A stretch of 64,000 nt of DNA from the NCBI GenBank assembly GCA_007570785.1, contig ML661900.1:5042864-5106863 (forward strand), in the 5' to 3' direction. The DNA comes from Antilocapra americana. Its lineage: Eukaryota; Chordata; Mammalia; Artiodactyla; Antilocapridae. Positions 1-16,859 of the stretch are shown in pieces; the stretch's first letter is position 1, and each line of letters starts with the position of its first letter. The notes under the pieces are model-generated. The model saw only the letters and a program-made list of their open reading frames with translations, searched no databases and was not told where the DNA came from. Position numbers and translations under genes: made by a program.

Positions 1-120
1 GAGCGTGTTGGGAGCTGCGGGCGCTGCTGGGAAGTGTAGTTCTTCTTGTAGGTAGTAAAGCCTGTACCGGGTGGAGTCCCCGAGTAGGGAGAGGGCCCTG
101 GGGCGTGGGAAAGGCTTCGA
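1..120. promoter_or_regulatory. Probable promoter core with ZNF143/STAF-like site at left edge
   Basis: Bases 26-42 (GCTGGGAAGTGTAGTTC) match the reverse complement of the ZNF143/STAF element (ACTACAATTCCCAGCATGC type), which is typical of TATA-less housekeeping promoters. The surrounding 700 bases are GC-rich and free of ruminant SINEs. In human 15q24 NEIL1 lies just 3' of COMMD4 in the same orientation. Here COMMD4 is on the minus strand, so NEIL1 would be on the minus strand with its 5' end near this edge. That link is inference: no NEIL1 coding sequence is present in the window. Confidence 0.4.
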
Positions 121-800
121 TCAGTCACCTGGCTGGAAGGTGGCGGAAGAACCTTGTTCCCGCTGCCTGGCGCCGGCGGGTTCCGGGGTCAGGTCTGAGG
201 TCCTGGGTTGCAGCCAACTCTGGCTGTGAGAAGCCAAGCGGCTAAGTCCAGGACCCAGTGGGCAATCCCAGCGGTAAACAGCAGCAACTTCCCGAAACAG
301 AGACCCTTGCAGCTGGGCGCAGGCCGCGAACAGGTGCAAAATCAGTGCAGGCTCTGGGGACCCAGTGGTGGCCTTACGTTTCAGCGCTAGTCAGACAGAA
401 CTCATAAACACCGTCACCACGGGTGGTAGAGTACAGCCCGGCAACCAAAAGCAGGGGCGGAGAAGTGGAACCTACTTCCGATGTGGGGAAAGGTTTCTCT
501 GCCGTGACATTTAGGCTGAAACCTCAGAAGGAGCCATCCGGAGAAGAGAAGGGACCAGTCTATATGGCAGGTGGAAGGAACTGCTAGGGAGGTGGCTGGG
601 GGGAGTGCTGAGGGGGGAGGACAGACACGCGAGCAAGGGCCGGTCCCCTCCGACCTCTCGAGGCCTCTACAAGGAGCTGGCATTTCATCCTAAGTGCAGC
701 AGGCTCGGTGCCTGACCACAGCCAATTCTCCCCCTTCATACTACTTCTCCTTCCTCTCTCTTCATCTATTTATTCGTGTATTTTGCCAAAAGTATTTTAA
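121..800. other. GC-rich unique stretch, possible 5' UTR or first exon of an off-window gene
   Basis: This stretch has elevated CpG, no recognised interspersed repeat and only short open frames on both strands. None of them resembles a known domain. It may hold non-coding leader sequence of the gene driven from the left-edge promoter. I see no convincing coding exon. Confidence 0.25.
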
Positions 801-821
801 AGTAAATTAAACAATGCATGC

Positions 822-1045
822 ATGCATGCTAAGTCAGTTCAGTTGTGTCCGACTCTGTGTGACCCTATGGACTGTAGCCTGCCAGGCTCCTCTGTTCATG
901 GGATTCTCCAGACAAACATACTGGAGTGGGTTGCCGTCCCTTCTTCAGGGGATCTTCCCCATCTAGGGATAGAACTTGCCTCTCTTTCATCTCCTGCATT
1001 GGCATGCGGATTCTTTACCACTAGCGCCACCTGGGAATCTCATTA
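822..1045 (-). mobile_element. Bov-tA SINE, antisense
   Basis: The plus strand reads the reverse complement of the Bov-tA consensus: the 'gtccgactc...tggactgtagcc' block, then the tRNA-like end with 'ttctttaccactagcgccacctggga'-type sequence near 1010-1040. A CTCF-like core (GCGCCACCTGG) sits at about 1024-1035. Confidence 0.85.
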
Positions 1046-1091
1046 GATAATACTTTCTACCAAACCTAGTAAAATTAACAATAACTTTTAA

Positions 1092-1262
1092 AAAATGTGT
1101 ATTTATTTGGCTGTGAGGGGTCTTAGTTGTGGCATGTAGCTCTTTAGTTGCAGCATATGGGATCTAATTCCCTGATCTTAGTTCCCTCATCAGGGATGAA
1201 ACCCAGGCCCCCGCTACATTGGAAGCACAGAGTCTTAGCCACTGGACCACCAGAAAAGTCCC
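1092..1262 (-). mobile_element. CHR-type (tRNA-Glu-derived) SINE, antisense
   Basis: Antisense copy ending in the hallmark 'ccactggaccacc' block near 1240-1253. It is diverged relative to the Bov-tA copies. Confidence 0.7.
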
Positions 1263-1574
1263 CAACATAACGTCTTAATATTATCTAATACATCCCACAT
1301 TCAAATTTCCCTAGCTGTCTCCAAAATGCTAGTTTGTTCAAGGCAGAGACCAAACAAGGATTCTATGTCTGTTCAATCACCTCCAATCTAGATGGAACCA
1401 CTCTTCCCACCTCGCCTCACCTGCCTTGTTTTTGGTCTTCATGATACTTACCTTTCTGAAGAGTCCTTTGAGATGCCCCATCAACATTCTGGATTTATTT
1501 GATGTTTCCTTGGGTGTTGTTAACTTGTTCCTCTATCTCTAGTTCTCCTTGCACACCTGAAATTAGATCTAAAG

Positions 1575-1775
1575 GCTTGGAAGTGGAAGTGAAAGTCACT
1601 CAGTCCTGCCCAACCCTTTGCGGTCCCGTGGACTGTCCATGGAATTCTCCAGGCCAGAATACTGGTGTGGGTAGCCTTTTCCTTCTCCAGGGGATCTTTC
1701 CAACCCAGGGATTGAACCCAGGTCTCCCGCATTGCAGGTGGATTCTTTACCAACTGAGCTATCAGGGAAGCCCCA
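1575..1775 (-). mobile_element. Bov-tA SINE, antisense
   Basis: Carries the antisense Bov-tA body and the tRNA-like end 'gattctttaccaactgagc' near 1740-1760. It is followed 55 bases later by a sense-strand Bov-A2, so the two copies are inverted relative to each other. Confidence 0.85.
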
Positions 1776-1828
1776 GTATCTCCTATATGCTGTTCTGTAC
1801 TCCAAATTGCATCACATTAGGAGACACC

Positions 1829-2105
1829 CTGGAGAAGGCAATGGCAACCCACTCCAGTACTCTTGCCTGGAAAATCCCATGGACAGAGAAGTCTGGTAGG
1901 CTCTATGGGGTCTCTAAGAATCAGACACGACTGAGCAACTTCACTTTCATTTTCACTTTGCACTTTCCTGCATTGGAGAAGGAAATGGCAGCCCACTCCA
2001 GTGTTCTTGCCTGGAGAATCCCAGGGACGGGGGAGCCTGGTGAGCAGCCATCTATGGGGTCATGCAGAGTTGGACATGACTGAAACGACTTAGCAGCAGC
2101 AGCAG
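1829..2105 (+). mobile_element. Bov-A2 dimeric SINE
   Basis: Two BovA units in tandem (units start near 1829 and 1975, each with 'ggagaaggcaatggc'- or 'ggagaaggaaatggc'-type starts), ending in the (agc)n tail at about 2092-2105. Confidence 0.85.
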
Positions 2106-2287
2106 GAGACATGCAGCCAGTGAGGCTGTGACAGCCAGACTTCTGTGTTGTAAAGGTATGTTTCATACCTTGTGACCACTGAGTAATCTATGGGGCGATT
2201 TCTGTTTACTTAGTTCTGTTTGTTTAAATGAAATTACATTTTACATACAGTAAAATTCATCCGTTTTAGAATGTGAGGACTTTTTTG

Positions 2288-2414
2288 TTGTTGTTTTGGT
2301 TTTTTTGGCCATGACAAGGCATGAAGGATCTTAGTTCCCCAACCAGGGATGGAAACTGTGCCCTCTGCATTGGAAGCATAGAGCCCTAACCACTGGACCA
2401 CCAGGGAAGTCCCT
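2288..2414 (-). mobile_element. CHR-type SINE, antisense
   Basis: Contains 'cttagttccccaaccaggga' and ends in 'ccactggaccaccagggaag', the antisense of the tRNA-Glu-derived SINE head. Confidence 0.8.
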
Positions 2415-3060
2415 AGAGTGTGACTTCTGACAAATTCATACACTTAATCATCACCACAATCAAGAGATAATACATTTCTATCACCCCCCAACCCCCAAAT
2501 TTGTCCATGTGCTTTTTTTAGTCAATACTTACACTGTACCTGTTGACAACCACTGATCTGTTTTCTGCCCATATAGTTTTTGCCAATGTCATACACAGGC
2601 ATATCTTGTTTTCTTGCACTCCACTTTATTGCACATCACAGATAATTGCATTTTTTACAAACAAATTGAAGGCCTGTGGCAATCCTGCTTTGTGAAGATG
2701 ATGGTTAGCATTTTTTGGCAATAAAGAATTTTTAAAATTTATTTTAGTAAAGTATAATTGGCTTGTATAATTGGCTTACAATATTGTATTAGTTTCTCCT
2801 GTATAGTAAAATGATTTAATTATATATTTACATATATTCTTTTTCATATTCTGTTCCATTGTGGTTTATTGCAGGATATTGAATATTTTCCTGTGCCATA
2901 CAGTAGGCCCTTGTTAATTCATTCTGTATATGATGGTTTGCACCTGCCAGTCCCAAACTCCTGATCCATCCTCCCCACCTTCCCCAGCAATAAAGTATTT
3001 TTTAATTACAAAAGAGTTTTTACAATGTACAAAAAAGCTTGTGCATTGCTTTTTAAATAC
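2415..3060. mobile_element. L1 3' UTR-type fragments, antisense
   Basis: The 2730-2990 segment matches the ruminant L1 3' UTR in antisense ('tgcaggatattgaatatt', 'atacagtaggcccttgtt' blocks). The rest of the stretch is AT-rich with no gene signal. Confidence 0.5.
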
Positions 3061-3285
3061 AGTGTAGTAGTGTAGTTGCTCGTCATGTCCGACTCTTTGT
3101 GACCTCAGGGACTGTAGCCCACCAGGCTCCTCTGTCCGTGGGATTCTTTGGGATCCTCCAGGCAAGAATACTGGAGTAGGTAGCCATTCCCTTCTCCCGG
3201 GGATCTTCCGGACAAGGGATTGAACCCAGGTCTCCTGCGTTGCAGGCGTATTTTTCACCATCTGAGCCTCCAGGGAAGCCCTTAA
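3060..3285 (-). mobile_element. Bov-tA SINE, antisense
   Basis: Full antisense Bov-tA body with the internal 'cttctcccggggatcttcc' block, ending at 'cagggaagccc' near 3280. Confidence 0.85.
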
Positions 3286-3289
3286 ACAG

Positions 3290-4735
3290 AAAGTCTTGCA
3301 CACTTAATAAACTACAGTACAGGGTAAACAAACTTTGCTATGCACTGGGAAATCAAAAAGTTCATGTGACTTGCCTTGTGGCCACACTCACTGTGCTGCA
3401 GTGTTCTGGAACCGGATCTGCAGTATCTCCGTGGTGTGCCTGTACGCAGAGTCTTCAGTAGGTAGCCTTGTGTGTCTGCTTTTGTCCTCATAGCATAATG
3501 CATTTGAGATCTATCTACATTGCGATGCTTATCAGTCCTTCTTGCTGAATAGTGTTCCACTGTTATCCACTTATCAGCTGAGGGGCATGGAGTTGTTTAC
3601 CTGAGGTTATTCTTCAGCACTATGCAAATACCCAGTTTCACATCACATCAACCTTTCACCTAATGGCTTTCTTATCGTTGGTGATCCTTGCCTCAATCAA
3701 GTACATAATTGGGAGCTACAAAATGGTGATTTTCTAATGCTGTCATTCCCTCTACATTTACTTGAATTCTCCTGTAAAGAAGAGCTCTATTGCATTGAGT
3801 AGGGTTATTTGGGTATTCTGAAATCCTAACACAGACAGGATAAATTCTGAAACACTTCTCTCCAACTATCAGTTTTTAGACCAAGAATGTGGTGCACTAA
3901 AGTCCAATGGTGACATATGAGGGTTGATTTTTTATTGGGGGGGTGGTTATCTTTCATGGACTCATGGATTTTTTTTATAATTCAGTGGCTAAATCTGTTC
4001 CCTGCCAAATCTTTATCTTTTCCCCCACGTATTGAAACTGTACTGTTTTAGTCTTTATGGCTATACAAACAGGTAAATAAAATTCCTATCCTTGAGAAAC
4101 ACTGGTAAAAGGCAAGTGAGTAAATACAAAATTATAGTGCTGTGCTACGATAGCGATGAGAGGACATTCTGTGACCACACAGAAGAGGGAATGCTACCTG
4201 GGAAACCAAGCTCATATTACACATTTGATGAGACTTGGAATTTTTTTTGTGACTGTCACTTAATTTGAGTTTTATTCCCTGTTGTTTTTTTTTTTTGGCT
4301 TTTGTCTTCTTTTTCTTGCCCCCATATGGGCTACTCAAACATCTTTTAGAATTCCAGTTTGACTTAACTATATTGAGTGTATTACTTTGTATATAGCTTT
4401 TGAAGTGATTGCTGTAGGTATTACTCTATACATATATTATACGTGTATATATTCTTGTCACAGTTCACTGATATTGACATTTTATCAATTTGAGTAAAGT
4501 ATAGAAACCTTATCTCCTTTTTTCCCTCACTAGTTTATAGCAACCTTCACTGTCTACATACATTGAGAACCACATCTAACAGTATTATATTTTGCTTCAA
4601 ATATAGTGAACATATTTCAGAATACTCAAGAAAAGGAAAGTCTACTGCATCCATGTTTTTATTCTTTCCATTATTCTTCACTCCTAATGTTTCAAGATTT
4701 CTTCTATCATGTTCTTTCTGTTTAGAGATCCTCCT
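3290..4735. other. AT-rich intergenic DNA, no gene seen
   Basis: This stretch reads as old L1-like and unclassified AT-rich sequence. No open frame carries a recognisable domain and no splice-bounded coding block stands out. Confidence 0.5.
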
Positions 4736-4739
4736 TTAG

Positions 4740-4955
4740 ATTTAAAAATATTTCTATTTTATACTGGAGTGTAGTTGATTTACAATGTTGTGTTTCAGTC
4801 ATATATATACATATATATTTTATATATATAATATTTATCCATTCCTTTTCAGATTCTTTTCTAAGATAGGTTATTATAGAGTATTGAATGGAGTTCCCTG
4901 TGATATACAGTAGGTCCTTGTTGACCATTTATTTTATATATAGTAGTGTTTATAG
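4740..4955 (-). mobile_element. L1 3' UTR fragment, antisense
   Basis: Antisense L1 3' end with 'ttgatttacaatgttgtgtt' and 'gatatacagtaggtccttg' blocks. It is interrupted by the Bov-A2 insertion that follows. Confidence 0.6.
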
Positions 4956-5241
4956 ACGGAGAAGGCAATGGCACCCCACTCCAGTACTCTTGCCTGGAAG
5001 ATCCCATGGATGGAGGAGCCTGGTAGGCTGCAGTCCATGGGGTCACTAAGAGTTGGACACAACTGAGTGACTTCACTTTCACTTTTCACTTTCATGCACT
5101 GGAGAAGGAAATGGCAACCCACTCCAGTGTTCTTGCCTGGAGAATCCCAGGGACGGGGGAGCCTGGCAGGCTGCCGTCTATGGGGTCGCACAGAGCTGGA
5201 CATGACTGAAGTGACTTAGCAGCAGCAGCAGCAGCAGTGTT
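4956..5241 (+). mobile_element. Bov-A2 dimeric SINE with target-site duplication
   Basis: Two BovA units ending in an (agc)n tail. The flanks repeat 'agtgtttataga' on the left (about 4943-4954) and on the right (about 5235-5247). This direct repeat marks a retrotransposition target site and fixes the borders. Confidence 0.9.
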
Positions 5242-5249
5242 TATAGATC

Positions 5250-5897
5250 ATGGCATCTGGTCCCATCACTTCATGGGAAATAGATGGGGAAACAGTGTCA
5301 GACTTTATTTTTTGGGGCTCTAAAATCACTTTAGATGGTGATTACAACCATAAAATTAAAAGATGCTTGCTCCTTGGAAGAAAAGTTATGACCAACCTAG
5401 ATAGCATATTAAAAAGCAGTGACATTACTTTGCCAACAAAGGTCCATTTCGTCAAGGCTATGGTTTTTCCAGTAGTCATGTATGGATGTGAGAGTTGGAC
5501 AGTGAAGAAAGCTGAGCACCGAAGAATTGATGCTTTTGACCTGTGGTGTTGGAGAAGACTCTTGAGAGTCCCTTGGACTTCAAGGAGATCCAACCCGTCC
5601 ATCCTAAAGGAGATCAGTCCTGAGTGTTCATTGGAAGGACTGATGTTGAAGCTGAAACTCCAATACTTTGGCTACCTCATGCAAGGAGTTGACTCATTGG
5701 AAAAGACCCTAATGCTAGGAAGGATTGGAGGCAGGAGGAGAAGGCGACGACAGAGGATGAGATGGCTGGATGGCATCACCGACTCGATGGATATGAGTTT
5801 GGGTGGATTCCAGGAGTTGGTGATGGACAGGGAGGCCTGGCGTGCTGCGATTCATGGGGTCCACAAAGAGGTGGACATGACTGAGCGACTGAGCTAA
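5250..5897 (+). mobile_element. BovB (RTE-clade LINE) reverse transcriptase C-terminal fragment, open frame
   Basis: The frame codes 215 residues matching the C-terminal part of the BovB LINE polyprotein: the '[20 protein letters not shown]' region, '[20 protein letters not shown]', 'WRRLLRVPW' and the basic '[19 protein letters not shown]' tail. The element is 5'-truncated, so the endonuclease domain and reverse transcriptase catalytic core are absent and the fragment cannot mobilise itself. It ends in a short '(gagct)n'-like tail near 5890-5912. BovB is known to have entered ruminants by horizontal transfer. This copy lacks stops over its whole length, which suggests modest age. The ATG is fortuitous and it is not a host gene. 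Confidence 0.9.
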
Positions 5898-5929
5898 GCT
5901 GAGCTGAGCTGAATGTTTATATGGTAGTC

Positions 5930-8085
5930 CCAACCTCTTAATCTATCCCTACCTCCTAGCCTTTCCCCTTTGGTAACCAAAAGTGTATTCTCAATGTTCA
6001 TGAGTCTATTTCTATTCTGTAAATAAGTTCATTTGTATCACTTTTTAAAGATTCCACATATAAGTAATATCATGACACTTGTCTTTCTTTGCCTAACTTA
6101 CTTCATTTAGTATAATAATCTCTAGGTCCATTTGTTGCTGCAAATGGCATTATTTCATTTTCATGGTTGAGTAATATTCCAGTGTGTACATATACCACAT
6201 CTTCTTTATCCATCTGTTGATGGACATTTAGTTTGCCTACTATCTTGGCTAGTGTAAATAGCGCTGCAATGTACACTGGAGTGCATGTATCTTTTCAAAT
6301 CATGCTTTCTTCCAGATGTATGCCCAGGAATGGATTACTGGATCATATTGTAGCTCTGTTTTTAATTTTAAAAAGAAACTCCATATTGTTCTCCATAGTG
6401 TTTGTACCAATTTACTTTCCCACCACCAGTGCATGAGGGTTCCTTTTTTTCCACACCCTCTCCAGCATTTATTGTTTGTAGACTTTTTGATGGTGGCCAT
6501 TCTGACTGATGTGAGATGATACCTCATTGTAGCTTTGATTTGTATTTCTTTAGCGATATTTAATAATTAGCGATGTTGAGCATAGCTTTTCATGTACTTT
6601 TTGACCATCTCTATGTCTTTGGGAAAATGTCTGTTTAGATCTTTTGCCCATTTTTTGATTGGGTTGTTTATTTGATATTGAGCTGCATGAGTTGTTTATG
6701 TATTTTGGAGATTAAGCTCTGTTGGTCACATCATTCGCAAATATTTTCTCTTGTCTTTTTATTTATGGTTCCCTTTTAGCCTTTATATTTTTATATTAGA
6801 TATGTTGGTGACAATTTTGTTAGTTATTCCTCATCTGCAAATGTTTTGATCTCCCCCTTTACTCTTTAAAATGTCTTAGAATTTTGTCATTTTTAAAAAT
6901 TGAAGTATAGTTAATTTATATTGGTTTCAGGTGTGCAACATAGTGATTCAATATTTTTATAATTATACTCCATTTAAAGTTATTATAAGACATTGACTGT
7001 ATACTCTGTGCTGTACGTATGTCCCTGAAGCTTATTTTACACATAGTACTTTGTACCTCTCAATCCCCTACTCCTGTCTTATTCCTCTCTTCTTCTGTCT
7101 TCCCACTGGTAACTATTAGTTTCTTCTCTATATCTCTGGATCTGTTTGTTTTCTTATATTCATTCATTTCTTGGATTCTACGTGTAAGTGATATCATACA
7201 CTATCTTGTCTTTCTCTGATTTATTTTACTAAGCATAATTCCCTCCTAGGTCCATCTATATTTTTGTAAAAAGCAAAATTCCATTATTTTTTATGGCTGA
7301 GTGGTATCATGTATAATATGAACATTGGGGTGCATGCATCTTTTTGAATTAGTGTCTTTATTTCCTTCAGATAAATACCCAGAAGTCAGATTGCTGGATT
7401 ATAGGATAGTTCTATTGCTAGTTTTTTGAGGAAACTCAATATAGCTTCTACAATGGCTGCACCAATTTGTATTCCCACTAACAGTGAACAAGTATTCCCT
7501 TTTCTCCACATCCTCGGCAATATTTGTCATTTGTGGTCTTTTTGGTGACAGCCATTCCGACGGGTGGGACGTGGTATCTCAGTGCGTTGTGATTTGCATT
7601 TCTTTAATAACTAGCGATGCTGAGCATCTTTTCATGTGCTGGTTGGCCATTCCTACGTCTTCTCTGGAAAAATGATTATTCAAGTTTTCTGCCCATTTTT
7701 CAATCAGTCGTTTCCTTTTTTGATATTGAGTTCTGTGGGCTATTTATATATTTTGGATATTAATCCCTTACCAGTCATATCATTTGCAATTATTTTCTCC
7801 CATTCTGTAGACTTTTTTGTTTTGTCAGTGGTTTACTTTGCGGTGCCAAAGCTCTTAAGTTTAATTACATGCCATTTGTTTATTTTTGCTTTTGTTTCCT
7901 TTGCCTTATGAAGAAAAAAAATCCCCCCTCAAAATTGCTACAATTTATGTCAGAGTATTCTGCCTATGTTTTCCTCAAGTTTTATCATATCTGGTCATAA
8001 CCATTTTGAGTAGTTTTTTTTTATGGTATGAAAAATGTTCTAATTTCATTCTTTTACTCCCCCTTTACTCTTAAAATATATGTAT
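5930..8085 (-). mobile_element. Antisense L1 (LINE-1) ORF2 and 3' region, several fragments
   Basis: The minus strand reads decayed L1 ORF2 C-terminus, with '[19 protein letters not shown]' and '[11 protein letters not shown]' near 6300-6527. A second overlapping L1 segment occupies about 6890-8085, where the same ORF2 regions recur ('tttgcatttctttaataactagcgatg' block near 7597-7623). Frameshifts and stops are frequent. Confidence 0.8.
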
Positions 8086-8091
8086 ATATAT

Positions 8092-8562
8092 TTATTTATT
8101 TATTTGGCTGTGCTAGGTCTTAGTTGCAGCATGCAGGATCTTTAGTTGTGGCGTGTGGGGTCTTTATTATTTATCTATTTTTGGCTGTGCTGGGTCTTCG
8201 ATGCTGCATGGGCTTTCTTTTTACAATGTGCAGGCTTCTCATTGCAGTGGCTTCTCTTGTGGAGCCCAGGCTCTAGATGGTGGGCTTCAGTAGTTGCGAC
8301 TTGCAGACTCAGTAGTTGTGACACACAGGCCCAATTTTCCTGCAACATGTGGGAACTTCCTGGACCTAGAATCGAACCCTGCATTGGCAGGTGGACTCTC
8401 AGCCACTGGACCACCAGAGAAGTCCCCATGTGGGATCTTTAGTTGTATCATGTGAACACTTAGTTGCAGCATGTGGGGTCTAGTTCCCTGACCAGGGATG
8501 GAACTCCGGTCCCCTGCATTGGGAGTGTGGACTATTAGCCACTGGACCCCCAGGGAAGTCCC
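8092..8562 (-). mobile_element. Cluster of CHR-type SINEs, antisense
   Basis: Two or three tandem antisense copies. Ends with 'ccactggaccaccagagaag' near 8404-8424 and 'ccactggacccccagggaag' near 8540-8558 mark at least two heads. The same antisense body repeats three times from 8100. Confidence 0.8.
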
Positions 8563-9930
8563 TTGTCCTTTACTCTTGAGGTGATTTTCTCTGAATATAG
8601 AATTCTGGGTTGACACTTCTTTTCTTTCAGGGCCTGAAATGTGTTGTGTTTATTGTCTTTGGCCTCGTGGTTTCTGATGAGATATTCAGTCATTCAAATT
8701 GTTTTCTTCCTATATGTAAGATGTCATCTCTGTCTTGCTGCTTTTAAGATTTTTTTTCTTTTCTATTAGTTCTCAGAAGTTTGATTATGATGTATCTCGA
8801 TATAAATTTCTTTAGATTCGACCTGTGTGGAGTTCATTCAGCTTCTTGACTCTATACATTTGTGTCCTTTGCCATATTCTGGAAAATTTTTGTCATTACT
8901 TCTTTGAGTACTTCTCTCCTCTTCTACTCTCCTCACCTTCTGGGACTCTGACACCACAAGTACTAGATCTTTTGTTAATAGTCCTATAGGTCCTTGAGGC
9001 TCTATTTTATTGTTTTTTGTTGTTATTATTGTTGTTGTTCTTGTTATTTTCCAAGTTATCTTCCCTCTGTTGTTCAGACTGGGTAATTTCTATTGATTTA
9101 TCTTCAACTCCACTGATTCTTTCTTCTGTTGTTAAGTTCACCCATTGAGATTTTTACTTGGGCTATTGTATTTCGGTTCTAAAATGTTTATCTTGTTCTT
9201 TACATCTTCTATTTCTCTGCTGAGGCTTGAGGCATTTTTAGGATGGCTACTTTAAAATCCTTAGCATAGACTTGTAACACCTGAGACATTCTAGTGTTGG
9301 CATTTGTCCTTTTTTCATTTGAGTTTTTTGTGGGTTCTTGGTACAATGATTTTTAAAAATTGAATTCTACACACTTTGAGTATTATGAGACTGGATCATA
9401 TTTAAATTTTCTCTTTTAGCAGGCCTTCTCTGACATGGTGCTGGTGGGGAAAGGGCTATGCCACCTCCTGCCAGCCGGGGTGGAGTCTAAGCTCCCACTC
9501 AGCCTTTGCAGGCAGGGGTGGAAGGGGGACTGCAGTTCTGTAGGGTGTGGCTGGAGGACAGCCCTACTGTCTCTAACTTTTCTGTGCTGCTGGACTGTCC
9601 TTTTCTTCATCCACTGTTTAGAGAAAGCAGGCTCTTGTCAGGGCTTCCTTTGTGTGTTGGTGTTTCTAGGCGGTCAGCTTCTCCATCACTCAGCTTGGGA
9701 TACATGAAACAAAAATCTAAGGAATTTTTTGCTGTATTGTTCTTCAGGCCTTGAGGATCCTAGTCAGTCTGCTGTCTCATCACCTTTCTTAGTCTTATGT
9801 TTGTTTCATAAAAAATGTCCAAGGTTTATAGCTGCACTTAGTGGGAGGAGCAGAGAAAATCCCATCTGTTCCATTTCTCCAGAAGCAGAAGCCAGGAGGG
9901 GAGTCAGGCCTTCTCTCTTTAAATTGTCCC
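8563..9930 (-). mobile_element. Antisense L1, older 5' part
   Basis: Antisense L1-like sequence ('attctgggttgacacttctt' block near 8600) grades into a GC-richer part at 9420-9900 that resembles an L1 5' region. No host coding exon is visible. The short open frames across 9416-9938 have no recognised domain. Confidence 0.5.
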
Positions 9931-10004
9931 ATCTATAGCCAGTGGGTCAAGCTGGCTCTTGTTGACATGACTCATTTTTGACAGTTTCCTTGGACCCTGA
10001 GACT

Positions 10005-10214
10005 TCCCTGGTGGCTCAGACGGTGAAAGTGTCTGGCTACAATGCAGAAGACTGGGTTCTATCTGGGGGTCAGGAAGATCCCCTGGAGAAGGAAATGGCA
10101 ACTCACTCCAGTACTCTTGCCTGGAAAATCCCATGGACAGAGGAGCCTGATAGACTACAGTCCATGGGGCCACAAAGAGTCGGACATGACTGAGCGACTT
10201 CACTTTCACTTTTG
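10005..10214 (+). mobile_element. Bov-tA SINE with target-site duplication
   Basis: Sense copy starting 'gacttccctggtggctcag' and ending 'gcgacttcactttcactt'. The flanks repeat 'tggaccctgag' on the left (about 9993-10004) and on the right (about 10214-10226). Confidence 0.9.
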
Positions 10215-10321
10215 GACCCTGAGATGTTCTAGGCTCCCCTGCACTCTCCCTGCCCCAGACCTGGGATCAGTCTTTTCTACAAGCAGCCCTGGATGGCCTA
10301 AGACAGTCCTGGGAAGCCCTT

Positions 10322-10690
10322 TGTCTTAGTCTGTTCAGGCTGCTATAACAAAATACCATGGGCTGGGTGGCTTAAACAATAGACATATATTTCTCACAGT
10401 TCCAGGGACTGGGAAGTCCACATTCAAGTCAAAATCGGTTCTTGGTGAGGGCTCTCTCCTGCTTTGTTGGACAGCTGTCTTCTTGCTATGTTCTTATATG
10501 GCCTTTCCTCAGTGCATATTTGTAAGGAGTTTGTAGTACATGTTTGTCTTCCTTTTTTTATAAGAACACTAATCCCATCATGCAGGTCTCATGACTTCAT
10601 CTGAACCTAATTGCTTCCCGAAGGCCCCACCTCCTAAAACCCTCTCCCTGGGGTTGGGGCTTGGACATAGGAATTTAGGGCTGGGGTCAC
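10322..10690. repeat. Ancient placental interspersed repeat, family not assigned
   Basis: Begins with the widespread mammalian sequence 'cttagtctgttcaggctgct' and runs to 'ggccccacctcct' near 10623-10635 and the segment beyond. I recognise the repeat but cannot assign its family name with confidence. Confidence 0.6.
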
Positions 10691-11087
10691 AGTCATTCAG
10701 CCCATTATCCCATTCCCCTTGCCAATGAGTGGTTCAGGTATGGGCCTTCTCTCTTCCCAGAGAAGATGACAGGGAGGCAAGGAATCTCTACTTGGGGCAT
10801 CTGGTGTTGGGGCCACCTACTTGCTGCCAGCTTCAAGACGAGGCCAGCACAGAGAAGGCAGAGCCAAGAGCACCCTAGGACTGGGAGCTGGAGCCGATTC
10901 TCCTGTCTACAGACAAGCCGTCTCCTTTTGGTCCTCATTCTGCCTCACTCCTGACCTACCTCAGTCAACAGCCAAGAAAAGAAAATGTACCATAGGTCAG
11001 TGCATCACTTGGTCTCTGTCATGAAAACCTCTGATCTGAACCCTAAAGAAATCACACACACACTTCTTTACACTTTTCACACTTCTA

Positions 11088-11093
11088 TTTATT
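11088..11093 (-). terminator. COMMD4: COMMD4 polyadenylation signal
   Basis: AATAAA on the minus strand, 212 bases past the COMMD4 stop codon. Cleavage would be expected at about 11065-11075. No other canonical signal lies between it and the stop. Confidence 0.75.
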
Positions 11094-11304
11094 GTTCCTT
11101 CTCATGAAAACCATTGGTAAGTGCCTTTCACAAGGGAAGAAAGGTAATGCTAGAAGGGTTCTCAGGATCCCAGGCTGGAATCTCGGGTGTTAACCTAAGA
11201 AGCCAGAGATCCAGGAGACCAGGCCATCAGGTCCCTGGAGCTGGGGCTACCCCCTAATAAGAAGTTAGGAGGGCAGCTCCACACGGGGCCCAGTGCTCTT
11301 CTTC

Positions 11305-16613
<5,309 letters not shown>

Positions 16614-16760
16614 CGCTGCAGGAATCCCGCTCCCAAGACGTGCACCTTCCTGTCGCGCCGGGTCAGCTGATGCAGCGGTCACGTGACGCTGGGGCGGGGC
16701 TTGCTCGGATCCAGGCGGGAGCGAGTCGCCCAGCCCCGAGTTGCTGGAGCGAGACACGGA
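16614..16760 (-). promoter_or_regulatory. COMMD4: COMMD4 promoter and 5' UTR region
   Basis: CpG-rich segment immediately upstream of the start codon on the minus strand. It contains a perfect 10-base palindrome GTCACGTGAC (16678-16687), a CACGTG E-box of the USF/TFE type. A GC box (ggggcggggc, 16691-16700) is 3 bases further upstream in transcription sense. No TATA box is seen. This pattern fits a housekeeping promoter. The transcription start is probably between 16630 and 16680, but I cannot fix it. Confidence 0.65.
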
Positions 16761-16859
16761 TTCTCCTTGTCAGTCCCCAGAACCTTTCCCCGGAAAGGAC
16801 TCGCGCCAGTCTCCAGGTTAACTGAAAACAGAACCAAAACAGCAGGAAGAGGGAGTGGA

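Noticed and set aside
1499..2083. 194-codon plus frame
   Set aside because: Made of antisense Bov-tA and sense Bov-A2 sequence joined by chance. Repeated residues such as 'WKIPWT' and 'VGHD' are the SINE signature.
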